This document shows, piece after piece, positions 44,756 to 57,106 of a DNA stretch of 64,000 nt. Each line of letters begins with the position of its first letter. The first letter of the stretch is position 1. A program made the translations under genes and the position numbers. The stretch comes from Mya arenaria (lineage: Eukaryota > Mollusca > Bivalvia > Myida > Myidae), in the NCBI RefSeq assembly GCF_026914265.1, contig NC_069124.1:11735723-11799722 (forward strand). Direction: 5' to 3'. Under the pieces are notes generated by a model. The model worked only from the letters and a program-made list of their open reading frames with translations. It made no database searches and was not told where the DNA came from.

Positions 44756-45290
44756 CATGAAATAATACACTTATTGAAGCTGTGCAATAACTCAGCAGAA
44801 AACACCAACAGGAAACTATCCTTTCTAGAATTCAGTGTTGTACTTTTCTTCTGCACTGTTAAAATTTGTTATCGTTTTGACCGATAGCAATTTATATTTA
44901 ATCTACGATACACATAAGAGTAGATAGATACATTTATTTGTGCATGAGTGCATAACATGGACAATCAAAACAACGTGTACAGTAAAGAAAAAAAAAAATA
45001 CATACATGCAAATATGACTGGTCCATGGCCTGCACACCAGCATCACGGATAACTCAAAAGGGGTCACAGAGAACCCTTATTTCCATTGAGGTCCTTAATG
45101 TCGGTGGCATGATATAGAGTGGCATTTTTAACTGAAATAAAAATAATTAAGTTCACACATGAATATAACCATATCGCGTTAAGTAAGTATCACAGTAAGT
45201 GGATTGTTTGTATTTGATCACAAGTATAACATAAAGTTGTCGTTATATTTTTCGACTTATACTTCATTTGCCCATAGTGTAGATACCTTT
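44756..45290. other. Downstream flank of MIEAP-like copy 1
   Basis: No exon is supported. A short A-run near 44988 follows AGATACATTTATTTGTGCAT, which may be the end of a decayed retroelement, but nothing coding adjoins it. No clear AATAAA lies immediately after the stop. Confidence 0.35.
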
Positions 45291-47150
45291 GGGGATCAGT
45301 TATAATACCCGACAAGACCACATTAGCCGATACGAAGGGTGTTGAACTTGCTGTATTTAAGTCGGGAGTGAGGGAGTGTTCATATTAAGCCGGTACTGGG
45401 GTTGGGGGTGGGGGTGAATGTTGCAATTTAGCCGGTCCTATGGGGCTATTGAAAGTGTTAAATTTAAGCCGGTACTGGTGGCGTTGAAATAGTTGCAATT
45501 AAGCCGGTACTACGGGTAGTGTGTGTGTGTGGGGGGGGGGGGGCGTTGAAAGTGTCGTATTGTACCTACTTCTGGAGGCGTTGAACGGATGTCAAGTTAG
45601 CAGATACCAGGGGGGTTTAAATAGTTGCAATTTAGTAAGTATTAAGGGGCGTTCAATGCATTGTTTTAGCCGGAACTGGGCGGCATTGAACGTGTTGAAT
45701 TTAGCCGATACTAGGGGCATTGAAATAATTGTTTAGTAAGTATTAAGGGGCGTTCAATACAATGTTTTTAGCCAGAACTGGGCGGCATAAAAAGTGTTGA
45801 ATTTAGCCGGTACTTTGGACACTGAAAGTGTTGTAATTGAGCCAGTAGTAGGCGGCGTTGAACGTGTTCATTTTGACCGATACGGGTGGAGTTGAAAGAG
45901 TTGCAATTTAGTCGCTACTAGGAGGCGTTGAAAGTGTTGTACTATAGCCGATTTGGGGAATTGAATAAGTTCCAATTTAAACTTTATTGAAGAGCCTTAC
46001 AAGTATTTTATTTTTAGCCAGAATTAGCGGCGTTGAAAGTGTTGTGTTTGAGCCGGTATACATGGGGGTGTTAAAAGTGTTGCAAATTAGCCGGTATCTT
46101 ATCAAGAACTAGGCGTTTTAGAAAGTGTTGCAGTAAGCCGTTATTTGAGGGACTTGAAAGTGTTGCATTTGGGCCGATACATGGGGCATTGTAAGTGGTC
46201 GTTTTGCCGGTACTGGAGGGCGTTGAAAGTGTTGCAATGAGCCGGTACTGGAGGGCGTTGAAAGTGTTGCAATGAGCCGGTACTGGAGGGAGTTAAAAGT
46301 GTTGCAATAAGCCGGTACTAGAGGGCATTAAAAGTGTTGCAATGAGCTGGTACTGGAGGGCTTTGAAAGTGTTGCAATGAGCCGGTACTGGAGGGCGTTG
46401 AAAGTGTTGCAATGAGCCGGTACTGGAGGGCGTTGAAAGTGTTGCAATGAGCCGGTACTGGAGGGCGTTGAAAGTGTTGCAATGAACCGGTACTGGAGGG
46501 CGTTGAAAGTATTGCAATGAGCCGGTACTCGAGGGCGTTGAAAGTGTTGCAATGAGCCGGTACTGGAGGGCGTTCAAAGTGTTGCAATGAGCCGGTACTA
46601 GAGGACATTAAAAGTGTTGCAATGAGCCGGTACTGGAGGGCGTTGAAAGTGTTGCAATGAGCCGGTACTCGAGGGCGTTGAAAGTGTTACAATGAGCCGG
46701 TACTCGAGGGCATTGAAAGTGTTTCAATGAGCCGGTACTGGAGGGCATTGAAAGTGTTGCAATGAACCGGTACTCAAGGGCGTTGAAAGTTGTGCATTTT
46801 GGCACGTACAGGGGGAATTGAAACTTTTGTTATCTAGCCGGTAGTATGGGCCGTTGAACATGTTGCTTTATGGCCGATACATAGGTTCATTGAAATATTT
46901 GTAATTAAGCCGGTAATTAGGGCGTTTAAAGTATTGCAATTTAGTCGGGACTAGGGGGCATCGAAAGTGTGGCAATTTAGTCCGTACTAAGGACAGTAAG
47001 AGTTTTGTATTTCATCCGGTACTTATAAGTGGCGCCAAATAGCCGGTATTTTAGGCGTTGAATGTGTTGTATTGGGGGCGTCGAAGGAGTTGCGTTTGGG
47101 CCGGTACAGGGGGCATTTAAAGTGTTGTTATTAAACATGTTATGGTGCGT
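45290..47150 (+). repeat. 35-bp minisatellite, homogeneous centre and decayed edges
   Basis: The unit is GCCGGTACTGGAGGGCGTTG + AAAGTGTTGCAATGA, about 53 units in total. Units from about 46205 to 46790 are nearly identical. Those from 45290 to 46200 and from 46800 to 47150 are recognisable only by GCCGGTACT and GTTGAAAGTGTTG and vary in length. It is unrelated in sequence to the 35-bp array in the alkaline phosphatase gene. Antisense frames of 65-96 aa inside it are period artefacts. Confidence 0.93.
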
Positions 47151-47186
47151 GGAAAGAGTTGTTATTTATTTCAAAGTTATATAAAT

Positions 47187-47376
47187 CACTCTTGTTGGCA
47201 CTATGTTACACGATAGTGGGGTCTTGTATTGTTGGGGAAACCGGAGAACCCGGAGGAGGAGACCCACTTGTGCGGCTTGGTGACCACAAACCTTAATTAC
47301 ATGCTCCAAGGTCGAGAATCTGACCCGGGTCGCCTAGGTGAGAAGCCAGTGCGCTAACTTCTGTACAAACCGGACA
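47187..47376 (-). mobile_element. tRNA-derived SINE, copy 2
   Basis: Same family and orientation as 37801-37985. On the plus strand it shows TTGTTGGGGAAACCGGAGAA, GGCTTGGTGACCACAAACC and GACCCGGGTCGCCTAGGTGAGAAG. It is more diverged, and the B-box-like block is altered. Confidence 0.65.
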
Positions 47377-47399
47377 ATATATTGTTCTTACATCGGTGG

Positions 47400-48186
47400 G
47401 GGATATGTCAGTCTGCGACAGCTCTTGTTATCATATAATTTATTTTTATTTAATATTGATAACAACATTTAAAGCCTTTTTCGTTTTTTGCTAAAGCGAC
47501 AGATATAACGTTCACCAAAATATTCGTGAAAATGCAGTCCGAATATATTCCTGTTGCAACGTAAAAAATGTTATCATGTCACTGATAATTCAATTAACAT
47601 GTTAAGATGAACTCCGTAAGGTATATTTGAAAGTTACTCCTAGAAAGGAGAATAAAGTTAATTTGTTCATGGTCTTGATTCAAAATATAAGTTAGCCGTA
47701 TATATAGTAAACAAATGATTTTGCGTTTTTTTATTTCGTTCCTTTTTTTCTTTAAATGAAACAAATAATGTTCTTATGTTTATTTCACCCGCTCGCTCTT
47801 GAGCCCAAAATCCGTCAAAGAAAAATAATAAGTGTTTAAAGGCCACACGAGTTATGGTGAACTGTTTTAGATTTAATTTCGCTGTCCATATTCCGAGTTC
47901 AGCTTGTATCATACGACGGACAGATTGTTGATGTAAATTGTGTAAATACATATTTAAAATAAATGCATATCATATCACCCCCACCCCCCATTTTTAAAAA
48001 TAAATATTATCAACTATGAGGATCTTAACCCAATTTATTTATTCTTGCCTAGGAAAGGAAAACAATCAGTATCGATTGGGTTTGTAATTTACTTCCTCTT
48101 TCGATTTACTAAATGGGAACGACGGGGCACAAATACCAGAGAGTTCCCCTTTCAGATACAGATTCCACAGGGGACATGCGATACAG
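47400..48186. other. Gene-free stretch upstream of MIEAP-like copy 2
   Basis: AT-rich with no supported exon. An antisense 94-aa frame (47667-47951) has no recognisable content. Near 48085-48150 there is sequence related to 55085-55150 (CTCTTTCGATTT, then TAAATGGGAACGACG), likely 5' UTR or upstream intron of the gene. Confidence 0.4.
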
Positions 48187-51100
48187 ATGGATATATACTG
48201 TCAAGGTTTGAATGATATTATCTTTATAAGTAATGTTCAAGCTCTCTCTATTTATAGATGACATATTTTAAGGTACATGTTATTGTATAATACTTACTGA
48301 GGGTTTGTTGAAGTTAGGTAGCTAGCATGACAGTACGAATACTGTTTATTTAAAAAATGTTTCTTTTCAATTTTTTGAGTCGAGAATACTAGCTGCTTTT
48401 AAGATGTGCATGTTGAAGCGCGATTTATCATTTGTATAATTTAATGTAATTGGGGGCATTTACTGCGTCAACAATTACGAACTTTAATTGTTATGAAAGA
48501 AGAACTAAACGACGACAAACTAATTATACAAATAGTTATTATGGCCATTTTTGTACATGTTAATTTTTAACGCAGGCATCAACATTTTAACCTACGTTAA
48601 TAATTGTCTGAATACCATATTACATAGTTTCAACCCCCAGCAAATTAACATTTTACTGACCGTTCCAAGGCGGTACCTAACATCCCTTGTTAGATATACC
48701 TAGTTGTTTATATAGTATATGCACTTTGTGGAGTTTTCTGCTGTTGTTCCATGTTTCTTGTTTGTGATTTTTTTTTGTGTTCTATGTCTTTGGTGAATAC
48801 CCTGTGCCTTAACCGGGGTTTATGTTTAAACCTTTGGCTACTGAGGTTGTTTCTGTAGTTTTTCACATCAATTTTAATGAGAAATGGGTATGAATGAGTT
48901 ACTTAAGTAACGTAAATTTTGTATTTTTGCTGTAAATTTTAATTTTCTCGTTAAAGTTTTAGTTGTCCGATGTATCTTCATTGCACTCTACAAAAAAGTA
49001 AAACAAATACGTGGCGGACGGGTAACTCGGCCAGGTTCGGATGAAGCGTTTATGGCTGTAAAACCATTTTTTAAAACTAGGGGCTTAACCATATACACAT
49101 CTAGTTACTATCTAGTTTTCGTTCTTTAAAGGCTATTAACTATGATTATATTTCTTCACAGACTTCCGGGAGTGCCTGACTATCATTTCCTTTTTCCGCG
49201 AGAACAAGTGTGTCAAGTTTCTCAGGTAAATATAATAACACTTGTAAAGATGTCAACTGTTCAAATCTTAGATATGATTATTAAAATAAATTATATTGCT
49301 TAACACTTTTGTAAGTGGATGTTAGTTTAAATATTGTTTTAAGTAGTGTGTAAATGAATCTCGCTAAATATTTTTTTATCCTATGTTGGACTGCAAAATC
49401 TGACCTTCTTTCTATTCTAACAGAGAGTTTGTACGAGGATCCGGGCATCAATATACAGAATTACGAAGTGTTATAATTGAACGAGAAAACAACGAAGAAG
49501 TAATACATCAGTTGCGGGAAGAAATAGAACATAAAGACAATACGATACATGAACTACAAGAAATAAATCGAGCAACAGAACTAGACAAACGTAATGCAGA
49601 GTTGGAAAAACAAGAAGCTTTAACAAGGTTAGTGGATATTTTCCGTGAATGTCAATTATGGATGCAGCACCGGAAAAAGGGAACCTGATGTATAATTTCT
49701 ACCATGCCTTTAAAATAAGTTATTTATATACGTGAATATCTGTCAAACAAAAATTTTCACCAAGTCATTCCAAATATGTTATCTATCATTGCAGGTTGAG
49801 CGATTTAATGCCCGTAAAACTGCGAGACAACAATCCGAATATTGCAGATCTTAACGATCCGTACAGACCAACGAAGTTAGCTGAGATGTTTAGTGAATTG
49901 CACCACAACGAATGGACAGCTCTTTACACTGTATTAGAAGAATCGAAGTTTAAAGACAGACACATAATTAACTTCTTGCTCGACGTTTACATGGTAACAT
50001 TAACAAACAAGTTCAACGTTTTGCAAAACGGAACTTGACGCTAACTGGCAGTTAGTTTCCAAATGGTATTTGAACGAAGTAAGTTTAGGCATTTACAGTT
50101 TATACGATTTTTAGCTCACCTGAGCACGAAGTGCTCAAGGTGAGCTTTTGTGATCGCCCTCTGTCCGTCGTAGTCGTCCGTCGTCAACAATTTGACTGAT
50201 AGCACTCTAGAGGTTACCATTTAGGCACAATCTTAATGAAACTTGGCCAGACAGAATGTTACCCTCAATAAAATCTTGGACGAGTTCGATATTGGGTTAT
50301 CTGGAGTTAAAAACTAGGTCACCAGGTCAAATTAAAGGAAAAACTTGTTAGCACTATAGAGGTCACATTTATGACTGTATCTTCAGGAAACTTTATCAGA
50401 ATGCAATTATTTATAATCTCTAGAAAAATTTGGAATATGGGTTATATGCGATCAATAACTAGGTCACCAGGTCAAATTTAAGGAAAAGATTGTTAACACT
50501 CTAGAGGTCATATTTATAACTGTATCTTCATGAAATTTGGTCAGAATGTTTATATTAATAATTTCTAAGTCAAGTTTGAATCGGGGTCATGTGTGGTCAA
50601 AAACTAGGTCATAAGGTCAAATCATAGGAAAAGCTTGTTAGCACTCTTGAGGTCACATTTATGACTGTATGTTCATGAAACTTAGTCATAATGTTTATAT
50701 TGATTACCTCTATGCAAAGTTCGAATCTGGGTCATATGCGGTCAAAATCTAGGTCACCAGGTCAAATAATAGGAAAAGCATGTTAACACTCTAGAGGCCA
50801 CGTTTATGACCATATGTTCATGGAACTTGACCAGAATGTTATTCTTGATGATCTTTAGGTAGAGTTTGAAACTGGGTAATCAATTGCCCTAGCCCTGAAA
50901 ACACTTATTTCACACTTGAATTGGATCAGGTGAGCGATACAGGGCCTTCGGGGCCCTCTTGTTAAATAACGGAGCAAAACATAAGTTTTGCTTTTATAAC
51001 TTGTAACATTGAACTATTAACGGATCATAGATAATCAGTAACGTTTTCTAAACGTTTTTTTCAGAATTTACCTAACAACCAAGATGTGAAGAAAGCGTTA

Positions 51101-51820
51101 AAAGATGGTAGGAAGTCATTGGTTCCACGTCTTGTTCCTGAAATGGAAAATGTAATACCTTAATGAATGAATGATTAAATGAATGCATGAATGAAATCAC
51201 TATTTCATCAGTATCATTTACGTAGATGTTAAAGGAATTTCTCTGCCTTCATTTTTTTCTTTTTTAAAATAAAAAGTTTACGTTTATTTGACAAGCAATA
51301 TGTTTATTGTTCATTTCAGAAATTGTATACCTTGCTCTGTGATTTTTGCAAAATCGAAAGCCTTCAGTTTGTTTTGACGAGTGGTGAAATGAAAACATAC
51401 GTGGCAGGTTGCGTAAAATTGAGTTTGATTATGAACGCGAACGATCCACCGGTGGCCATTGACTGTCCGGGCTGGGTTCCATGCATATCGCAAAAAGAGT
51501 CAATCTATCAGTCGAAACATGAAGAAGACCCCGGTTTACTCAAACATAAGGGAAATACACAAGTTCCTTCCAACGTTGATGGTAATGGCAGCAACCAAAA
51601 TATTACACCGGATCTTAAAGAGAGACGGGCTTTCAACAAAGAACTCTTTAAAGAATACACTATGAGAGGGAAATATGTCGAGTTTTTCGTGTGGCCAGTG
51701 ATGTATCTGCACGAGGACGGTCCGGTGTTGACCAAGGGAATTGCTCAAGGTGCCGAAGTCAAAATGGTATCAGATAATGACCACCGATGGGAGTGGTGGA
51801 AGACCTCCGATAGTTTGTAA
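48187..51820 (+). pseudogene. MIEAP/SPATA18-like gene, copy 2, with a frameshifted exon
   Basis: Exons: 48187-48205 (ATG), 49162-49225, 49424-49627, 49795-49993, remnant of the 72-nt exon at about 50007-50078, 51065-51151, 51320-51820. Lengths of 199, 87 and 501 nt match copy 1 exactly. The protein has DFRECLTIISFFRENKCVKF, a coiled coil, YRPTKLAEMFSELHHNEWT, NDPPVAIDCPGW and FVWPVMYLHEDGPVLTKG, as in the MIEAP C-terminal domain. The intron before the 72-nt exon is missing. Reading on from 49993 enters that exon one base out of phase and stops at TGA 50036-50038. If 49993 is spliced straight to 51065, 357 aa stay open. A poly(A) signal AATAAA begins at 51823. A tandem-repeat-cored element lies in the intron at 50111. 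It is a pseudogene or a gene that skips the exon. The start is less certain than the rest. Confidence 0.68.
50111..50966 (+). mobile_element. Tandem-repeat-cored element C, intron of MIEAP-like copy 2
   Basis: Starts with a strong hairpin (TAGCTCACCTGAGCAC / GTGCTCAAGGTGAGCT), followed by a GTCCGTCGTAGTCGTCCGTC short repeat. About five units of 145-150 bp follow, with CTAGAGGTCACATTTATGAC, GAAACTTGGCCAGAATGTT-like and AACTAGGTCACCAGGTCAAA words. It ends with a hairpin GGGCCTTCGGGGCCC followed by TCTTGTT. It has the same plan as elements A, B and D and no coding content. Confidence 0.68.
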
Positions 51821-52215
51821 ATAAAAAGGAGTGTACTTAATAGTTGGGGTCATAATTTAATTAATTCTATATGCACGAGGATTTGTTTTCAAAATAGCAC
51901 AAATATATGTAATGCTTATCCGTGTGCATGTGACTTATTTTGCATTCACGATTGGTTTTGATTTTGTTTGAGCACACATTAATGCAATTATGATTATCCT
52001 TGTCCATATAAGTATTAATGCACGGGTCTCTTCTTTTTGAAATAGTACACGTATTTATAGTTATCCATGTTTATTTGACCTCAAGAAATGAAAATGTGTC
52101 ATATGAGTGATTATAAGGAAAACTTGTCACGCGGTATGACGATATAAATGGAATATTCTGGCTGAATCTTGCATCGGAGTGTACAGTTTTTGTTTTATTT
52201 TTAGCCTTTCAAGAA

Positions 52216-54626
52216 GTTTGGACCCTCTAGTTAAGGAATTCGTTTGGTGGCCTCATGCAGCATTTTACCTAAAACAACAATTTACTTTTATGTTTGTTTT
52301 AATGATTTAATTTCTGTGAAAAACTATACCATAATGCATTTTTATTGCAAACTACATTTAGGCATCCATGGCCACAAAACAACCAAGATGGCGTACATAT
52401 GGCCGCCAAAATAAGCATTAATTAACACAGACTAAATAAAACGAACGCAACCGTTTACAATGGCGTTTTTTCTTTATTCAAATTTACTTTTAAAGAACTT
52501 CTGTGAGACACCATGCTTGTCCTTAATGGTCGGAATGAAATGACCTTGCATTATTGTCAACTAAAAGTAAAACATGCAGCCATGGATAAACTGTGTTATA
52601 AGACCAGTGCTGATCATGATGCTTTACATCATAGCTGATACAGAAACTGACTGGGGTACATTTGGTAGCTATTAAATGTATGTTTCTCTACTTATTTGCA
52701 GCAGGACATGTGCACTACGCTAGATATTTTGCCTCTTAAGATTGTTTAGCCTACTTAAGATCTATGGAGTCATTGTCCGATTCATGAAGGGAAATATTTC
52801 GGAAATTGACACAACATTTTTGAGATACGGGTATGGAAAACACTCAATTATTGATAATACAATGAAACCCGATACACTCAAGATGTCGCTTGGTCTACAC
52901 ATTTGTAAAAGGCTGAAGGAAGAAATCTCAAGTCTTGCAAATAGTGTACAAGTTAAGCCATCTTACGTTAAACCCGAAAAAGCAAATGAATAATGCAAGG
53001 ATATTTAGTGACTGCAATGATGGTAGACGACTAAGGAAAGCGATAATGATTGTATTGGATCCGTCGAATCAACCTCTGATGAAACTATCAACGTAGTTAC
53101 AGTTCGGATAACACAAGAAACTGTAAATGTTGATTAAGCTGTTGATTGGAATCTATCAAATGAAGGAATTTGAAAATAACAATGGCAAATAATTCGCAAG
53201 GTTAGGGGTTGTATTTACTTAAAACAAATCAAAACATTTATGAAATGACTAATTTAAACGAAACATCTAGGCCTGATTGTAGAACCGATTTTTGGTAACA
53301 TGTACAACATTTTTGACCATGTTTACTCATGTTATAGCATGTCCACAAAAAATCAAAATATTGTTTTTCTGAGTCTGCGTCTTAAGCTCATTTTATTCTC
53401 TAGAGTGACCACCCTTCAAGTGAGTGCACATTACTTTATGTGAAAGATTGCTGACCGATGGTATATTGTTTCATGTTCCAACATGGATGTTTTAAATGAG
53501 ACTTGCAATATTCAAATCCGTGCTGAAAATGTGAATGCAATTTGAGATGTCAGCAACAAAAGGTGCTGAAATCTAAGCAAGTAGTGTTTGAGATGAAACA
53601 CCTGACATCTCACCATTCAACCCAACATCAACTCGCTTCATTTCGCAATGTAGAAGCATGTCAGTTGTTGACGACGATATGTCACAGGTTCGACAGAAAG
53701 TGTGCGTTTATCTTCCCCCAACAACAGAGGCATTAATGAAAATATCAAGCGACCACATGTTCAAACGTGTGTTTGGAAGTGTGCAGTAAACGTGGACTTG
53801 TTTGAATATGATTAAGAAAAGAAGGACACGCGTCTTCAGTCCCAATAATGTTATCAATCAAATAATGTAGTAGTGGCCCCAGATAATGTGCATAAACTTT
53901 TAAAATGTTCCTTTGAGTAAACACCTTCCGGTGCCCTTGCAGCAATGCGCGGATGTCGCGTTCAATATGCTGTACATGTCAAAAATCAGAAAATTGCTAC
54001 GATGAGCAAACACAGTTAAAACATATCTTTGAATGAGCATCTGCTCTATTTATGTTAGACCTGATGTTGAAACGGTTGAAACCATTTAAAACATGCCATA
54101 ACAATGAATATTACACCGCAAATAATTTGAATCCGTTGGTTTCATACATGCTAGAATATAAACAAATGTGCCCGTTTTATTTCGTCTGTGTTAAGTAATT
54201 TTTATTTTGCGGCTTTTGTGGACGCCATCTTGAGTGATATGTGACTTTATAAAAATAAATGTTATTTGTGATACCTATATTGCATAATGAATTGTTATGT
54301 TAAAACGAGATGATGATGTACAAAACTTATGATATTTGCAACAAAACCTAACTAACTCAATTGGCAATTATTTTTATTTAGGCGGCAATTTTTAACGCCA
54401 TGATGGCCTAAATATGGTATGATTTTTTTTTGAATTTATTGATTTGCAATTAAGATACATTATGGTTTATTTGTGCACATGATCTAAAGTATTAAAGCAA
54501 AATTACAAGTCACTTGCTGATTTGGGTAAAATTAGGCGGCCATCTTGGAAGCCATGTTGAATGTCTCGATTTCCCAAAGAGTGGCTCGCGGCCATCATAC
54601 GAATTCCTTAACCAGAGGGTTTGAAC
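52216..54626. mobile_element. Decayed 2.4-kb TIR DNA transposon
   Basis: The left end GTTTGGACCCTCTAGTTAAG + GAATTCGTTTGGTGGCC is matched, inverted and with few mismatches, by the right end GGCCATCATACGAATTCC + TTAACCAGAGGGTTTGAAC. Subterminal words of the type GCGGCCATCTTGG and ACGCCATCTTGA or their complements recur near both ends (52365-52410 and 54210-54560). The interior has only broken frames, for example an 83-aa frame at 52742-52993 and a 64-aa frame at 53542-53736. These may be remains of a transposon-encoded protein, but the family cannot be named. Confidence 0.65.
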
Positions 54627-55084
54627 TAATTTAAACATTTTCTATAAACTCTATAAACTCTGTTGCAAGGTACTCGACTTCCCCTGCCGGACTATACAGC
54701 CCAAATACATCAAACAATTCATGAACGGACATATATCAATACAAGCATATCATATATTTAATAAAAATGATTACCTCCCTTTAACTATTATTGTTTAAAA
54801 TATACTATACCTTGTGTTGTCAAAAGTGCTTTGTGTTTTAAGGAGAATAGAAGTCGTACATATTTGTTCGTATAGTATTATACTTTTACATATACATAAT
54901 GCATGATATTTAATTTAAAAAACAGAGTCATTTTCATTGCCTGAACAATCCACACAAACACGTTTTTCTTTTGGAGTATTATAATGTCAGCCATACAGGA
55001 ACACGCACATAAGCCCAAATCATGAAGCTGAAAAATATAACATTAAAAGATGAGTTTAATTCGCTTTATCACAAAACTTTCCGT
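54627..55084. other. Gene-free stretch
   Basis: AT-rich DNA between the TIR transposon and the MIEAP-like remnant. No feature was supported. Confidence 0.4.
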
Positions 55085-55205
55085 AGATGTTCTCTTTCGA
55101 TTTTCTAAATGGGAACGACGGTGCATAACTACTAGACACTACTTTTTTTCCAAAACAGATTCCTATTAGGACATACGATGCAGCAAAATATATAGTCAAG
55201 GTTTG
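55085..55205 (+). pseudogene. Remnant of a third MIEAP-like copy (5' segment)
   Basis: CTCTTTCGATTT, TAAATGGGAACGACGG, CAGATTCC, GGACATACGATGCAG and AGTCAAGGTTTGAAT follow the same order as 48090-48213 around the first coding exon and donor of copy 2. Here the equivalent frame has stops (TAG in AATATATAG near the donor) and no downstream exon follows. The segmental duplication begins about 75 bp further on. It is a relic of a third tandem copy. Confidence 0.6.
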
Positions 55206-55819
55206 AATTGTATATTTTCTTTATAAGTATTACTAATGCTCAAGCTCTCTTTATTTTTAAATGAGATATGTACATGTTCACTACATGCTTCTCTGTTCAC
55301 AGTATGTTGGTTTTAACAGGATGATGTCTGTTTTGAATTGTCTTATAACGTGTTCTTTTCAGTGTATTACATATTCCTTCCATAATGAACTTCTAATTTG
55401 GTTTTATAAAGTAATACCTGTGGCGATATTGTACGTATGACTGGCTGAACATGCACGTTTTGAAGTGATGTTTTCATTGTTTAAAATAATCATTATGGCA
55501 TACATCGTGAAATAGTACATTTGATTTATATCATTTTATTGCCAACAATACTTAAATAAATGTTGAATATTTGTATAGATAATTTATGGCTACAAACTAA
55601 AGGATATTAAATGAAATATGGATGTAAGTTTGTTCCTTAATTTATTTACAGGTATTGGGAAGTTTTTGGAAGTTTCAAAATACTTTTATCTTTTATTTCA
55701 CTTAATGTTTTTACTGTTGAACACTATATTATCTTTACCAAAATTTAGTTGCTACTCTGTTAATTATCATTTAAGGGATGATTTCCGTTGTTGTTGTTTC
55801 CATTCATATTCACAATTAT

Positions 55820-57106
55820 CAACAAAGTTGACCAAAACCAATTTAATCTTGACACCATATTCTTCCTAAACCTGAATAAGGCGATGGTTTCTTAACTTTA
55901 TTTCCATATTACACATTAAATTTCTTCAACGAAGAAAAACAATTTTTGTTCATTTACATTTAAAAGGTTTGGAATGTTTGGTGAGACTCCCCTTTCACAT
56001 ATATAAATATCTGGGCCAAATTGACCACAGAACAAATTATTTAGGCTGAAATGGCCATAACGCAAAAAATAATTTTGGGCCCACTTGACCCAAAATGAAT
56101 TTGAATTGAAAAGAAATGGTCCGAAAATGTTGACCCGATAAAAGGCCAACTGGTCACCTGCCAAACTTTGGCGTCTTCCATGGCGACCTACCCCAAAGCC
56201 TCGGGGTTGAAAATAAGCAATCAATTATTGCACTGCAATCACTTATTGCAGCAGTTAAACAATACAGTTTAGTTCAGCTCAGCAAATATGCAAATCAGTA
56301 TCAAATATCAATTACAAGTATTCATTCTTAAGCAAATGTAAGTGAATTCCGTCACGGAAAAGCGGTGTTCGGAAAGCACTTTAAAATGGATAATGATAAA
56401 TTTGCTTAAAATTTGGATAAAAAGGTGCTGCCGGGCGCTAACCAATAGATGTTTGGCGTATTTAGTACAACGGGCATTGACGCGGTGGTCAACGTACAAA
56501 ACCCTTTGAACAAAAGCAAGGTATCATGATAATTTACACATTCTGCTTAGGAGACACAAAAATACATTTTTTCCTATAGTATATGGGAGCCTCGCCGGAC
56601 TTGGATTCTTCGGGGTATTCGTCTGGCGACTTCTAATGGCCGTTGCGCACATTGAACTTTCTGCACTGGGTCGCCAGCTTCCCCGGTTTTACGTCATTCA
56701 ATAGAGCGATGGTAATGGCATAACTGAAATATTCGAACAACACAACAGAAGAGAGCAACTATTTACATCGAAAAATGATAATATAATGCGTTTCATGCTA
56801 ATGTTTGTGTATAAAGCGTACAGCTCGGCTGCCTTAAATATGCAGGAGGGTATGGTGTTTTTTTAAATGACGATGCAATCAATTCCATAACTTTTAACAC
56901 ACCTTGTATTGACGATGGCTTGATTCGAAAGAAAGCTTTACCACAAGGATTAATACTTGTAAAGCGAGAATTTACTTGACCAATAGAAATTTAGAAGAGC
57001 GATAAACAACTCATGCAAATTGACCCTACTTGGACCTTCGGTTAATACCAACTAACATTTCATTTGTTGATAACCTCGGTTACTCGGCATGAGTAACCGG
57101 AATTAT
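55820..57106. mobile_element. 1.29-kb insertion with AATTAT duplication and terminal hairpin
   Basis: Absent from the left duplicate, which reads CACAATTAT-like straight into TCATCGACC. Here AATTAT occurs on both sides (55814-55819 and 57101-57106), consistent with a 6-bp target duplication. The right end has a perfect 9-bp stem, CGGTTACTC (57077) and GAGTAACCG (57091), touching the boundary. No terminal inverted repeat between the two ends was seen and there is no coding content. An antisense 102-aa frame (55916-56224) resembles nothing recognised. Element class unknown. Confidence 0.6.

Noticed and set aside
46293..46805. Antisense 65-96 aa repetitive frames
   Set aside because: Artefacts of the 35-bp minisatellite, open in several phases.
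48112..48205. MGTTGHKYQ... frame as the start of MIEAP-like copy 2
   Set aside because: It leaves the exon in phase 0, which reads the next exon into an early TGA. The ATG at 48187 gives phase 1 and an open frame through the coiled coil.
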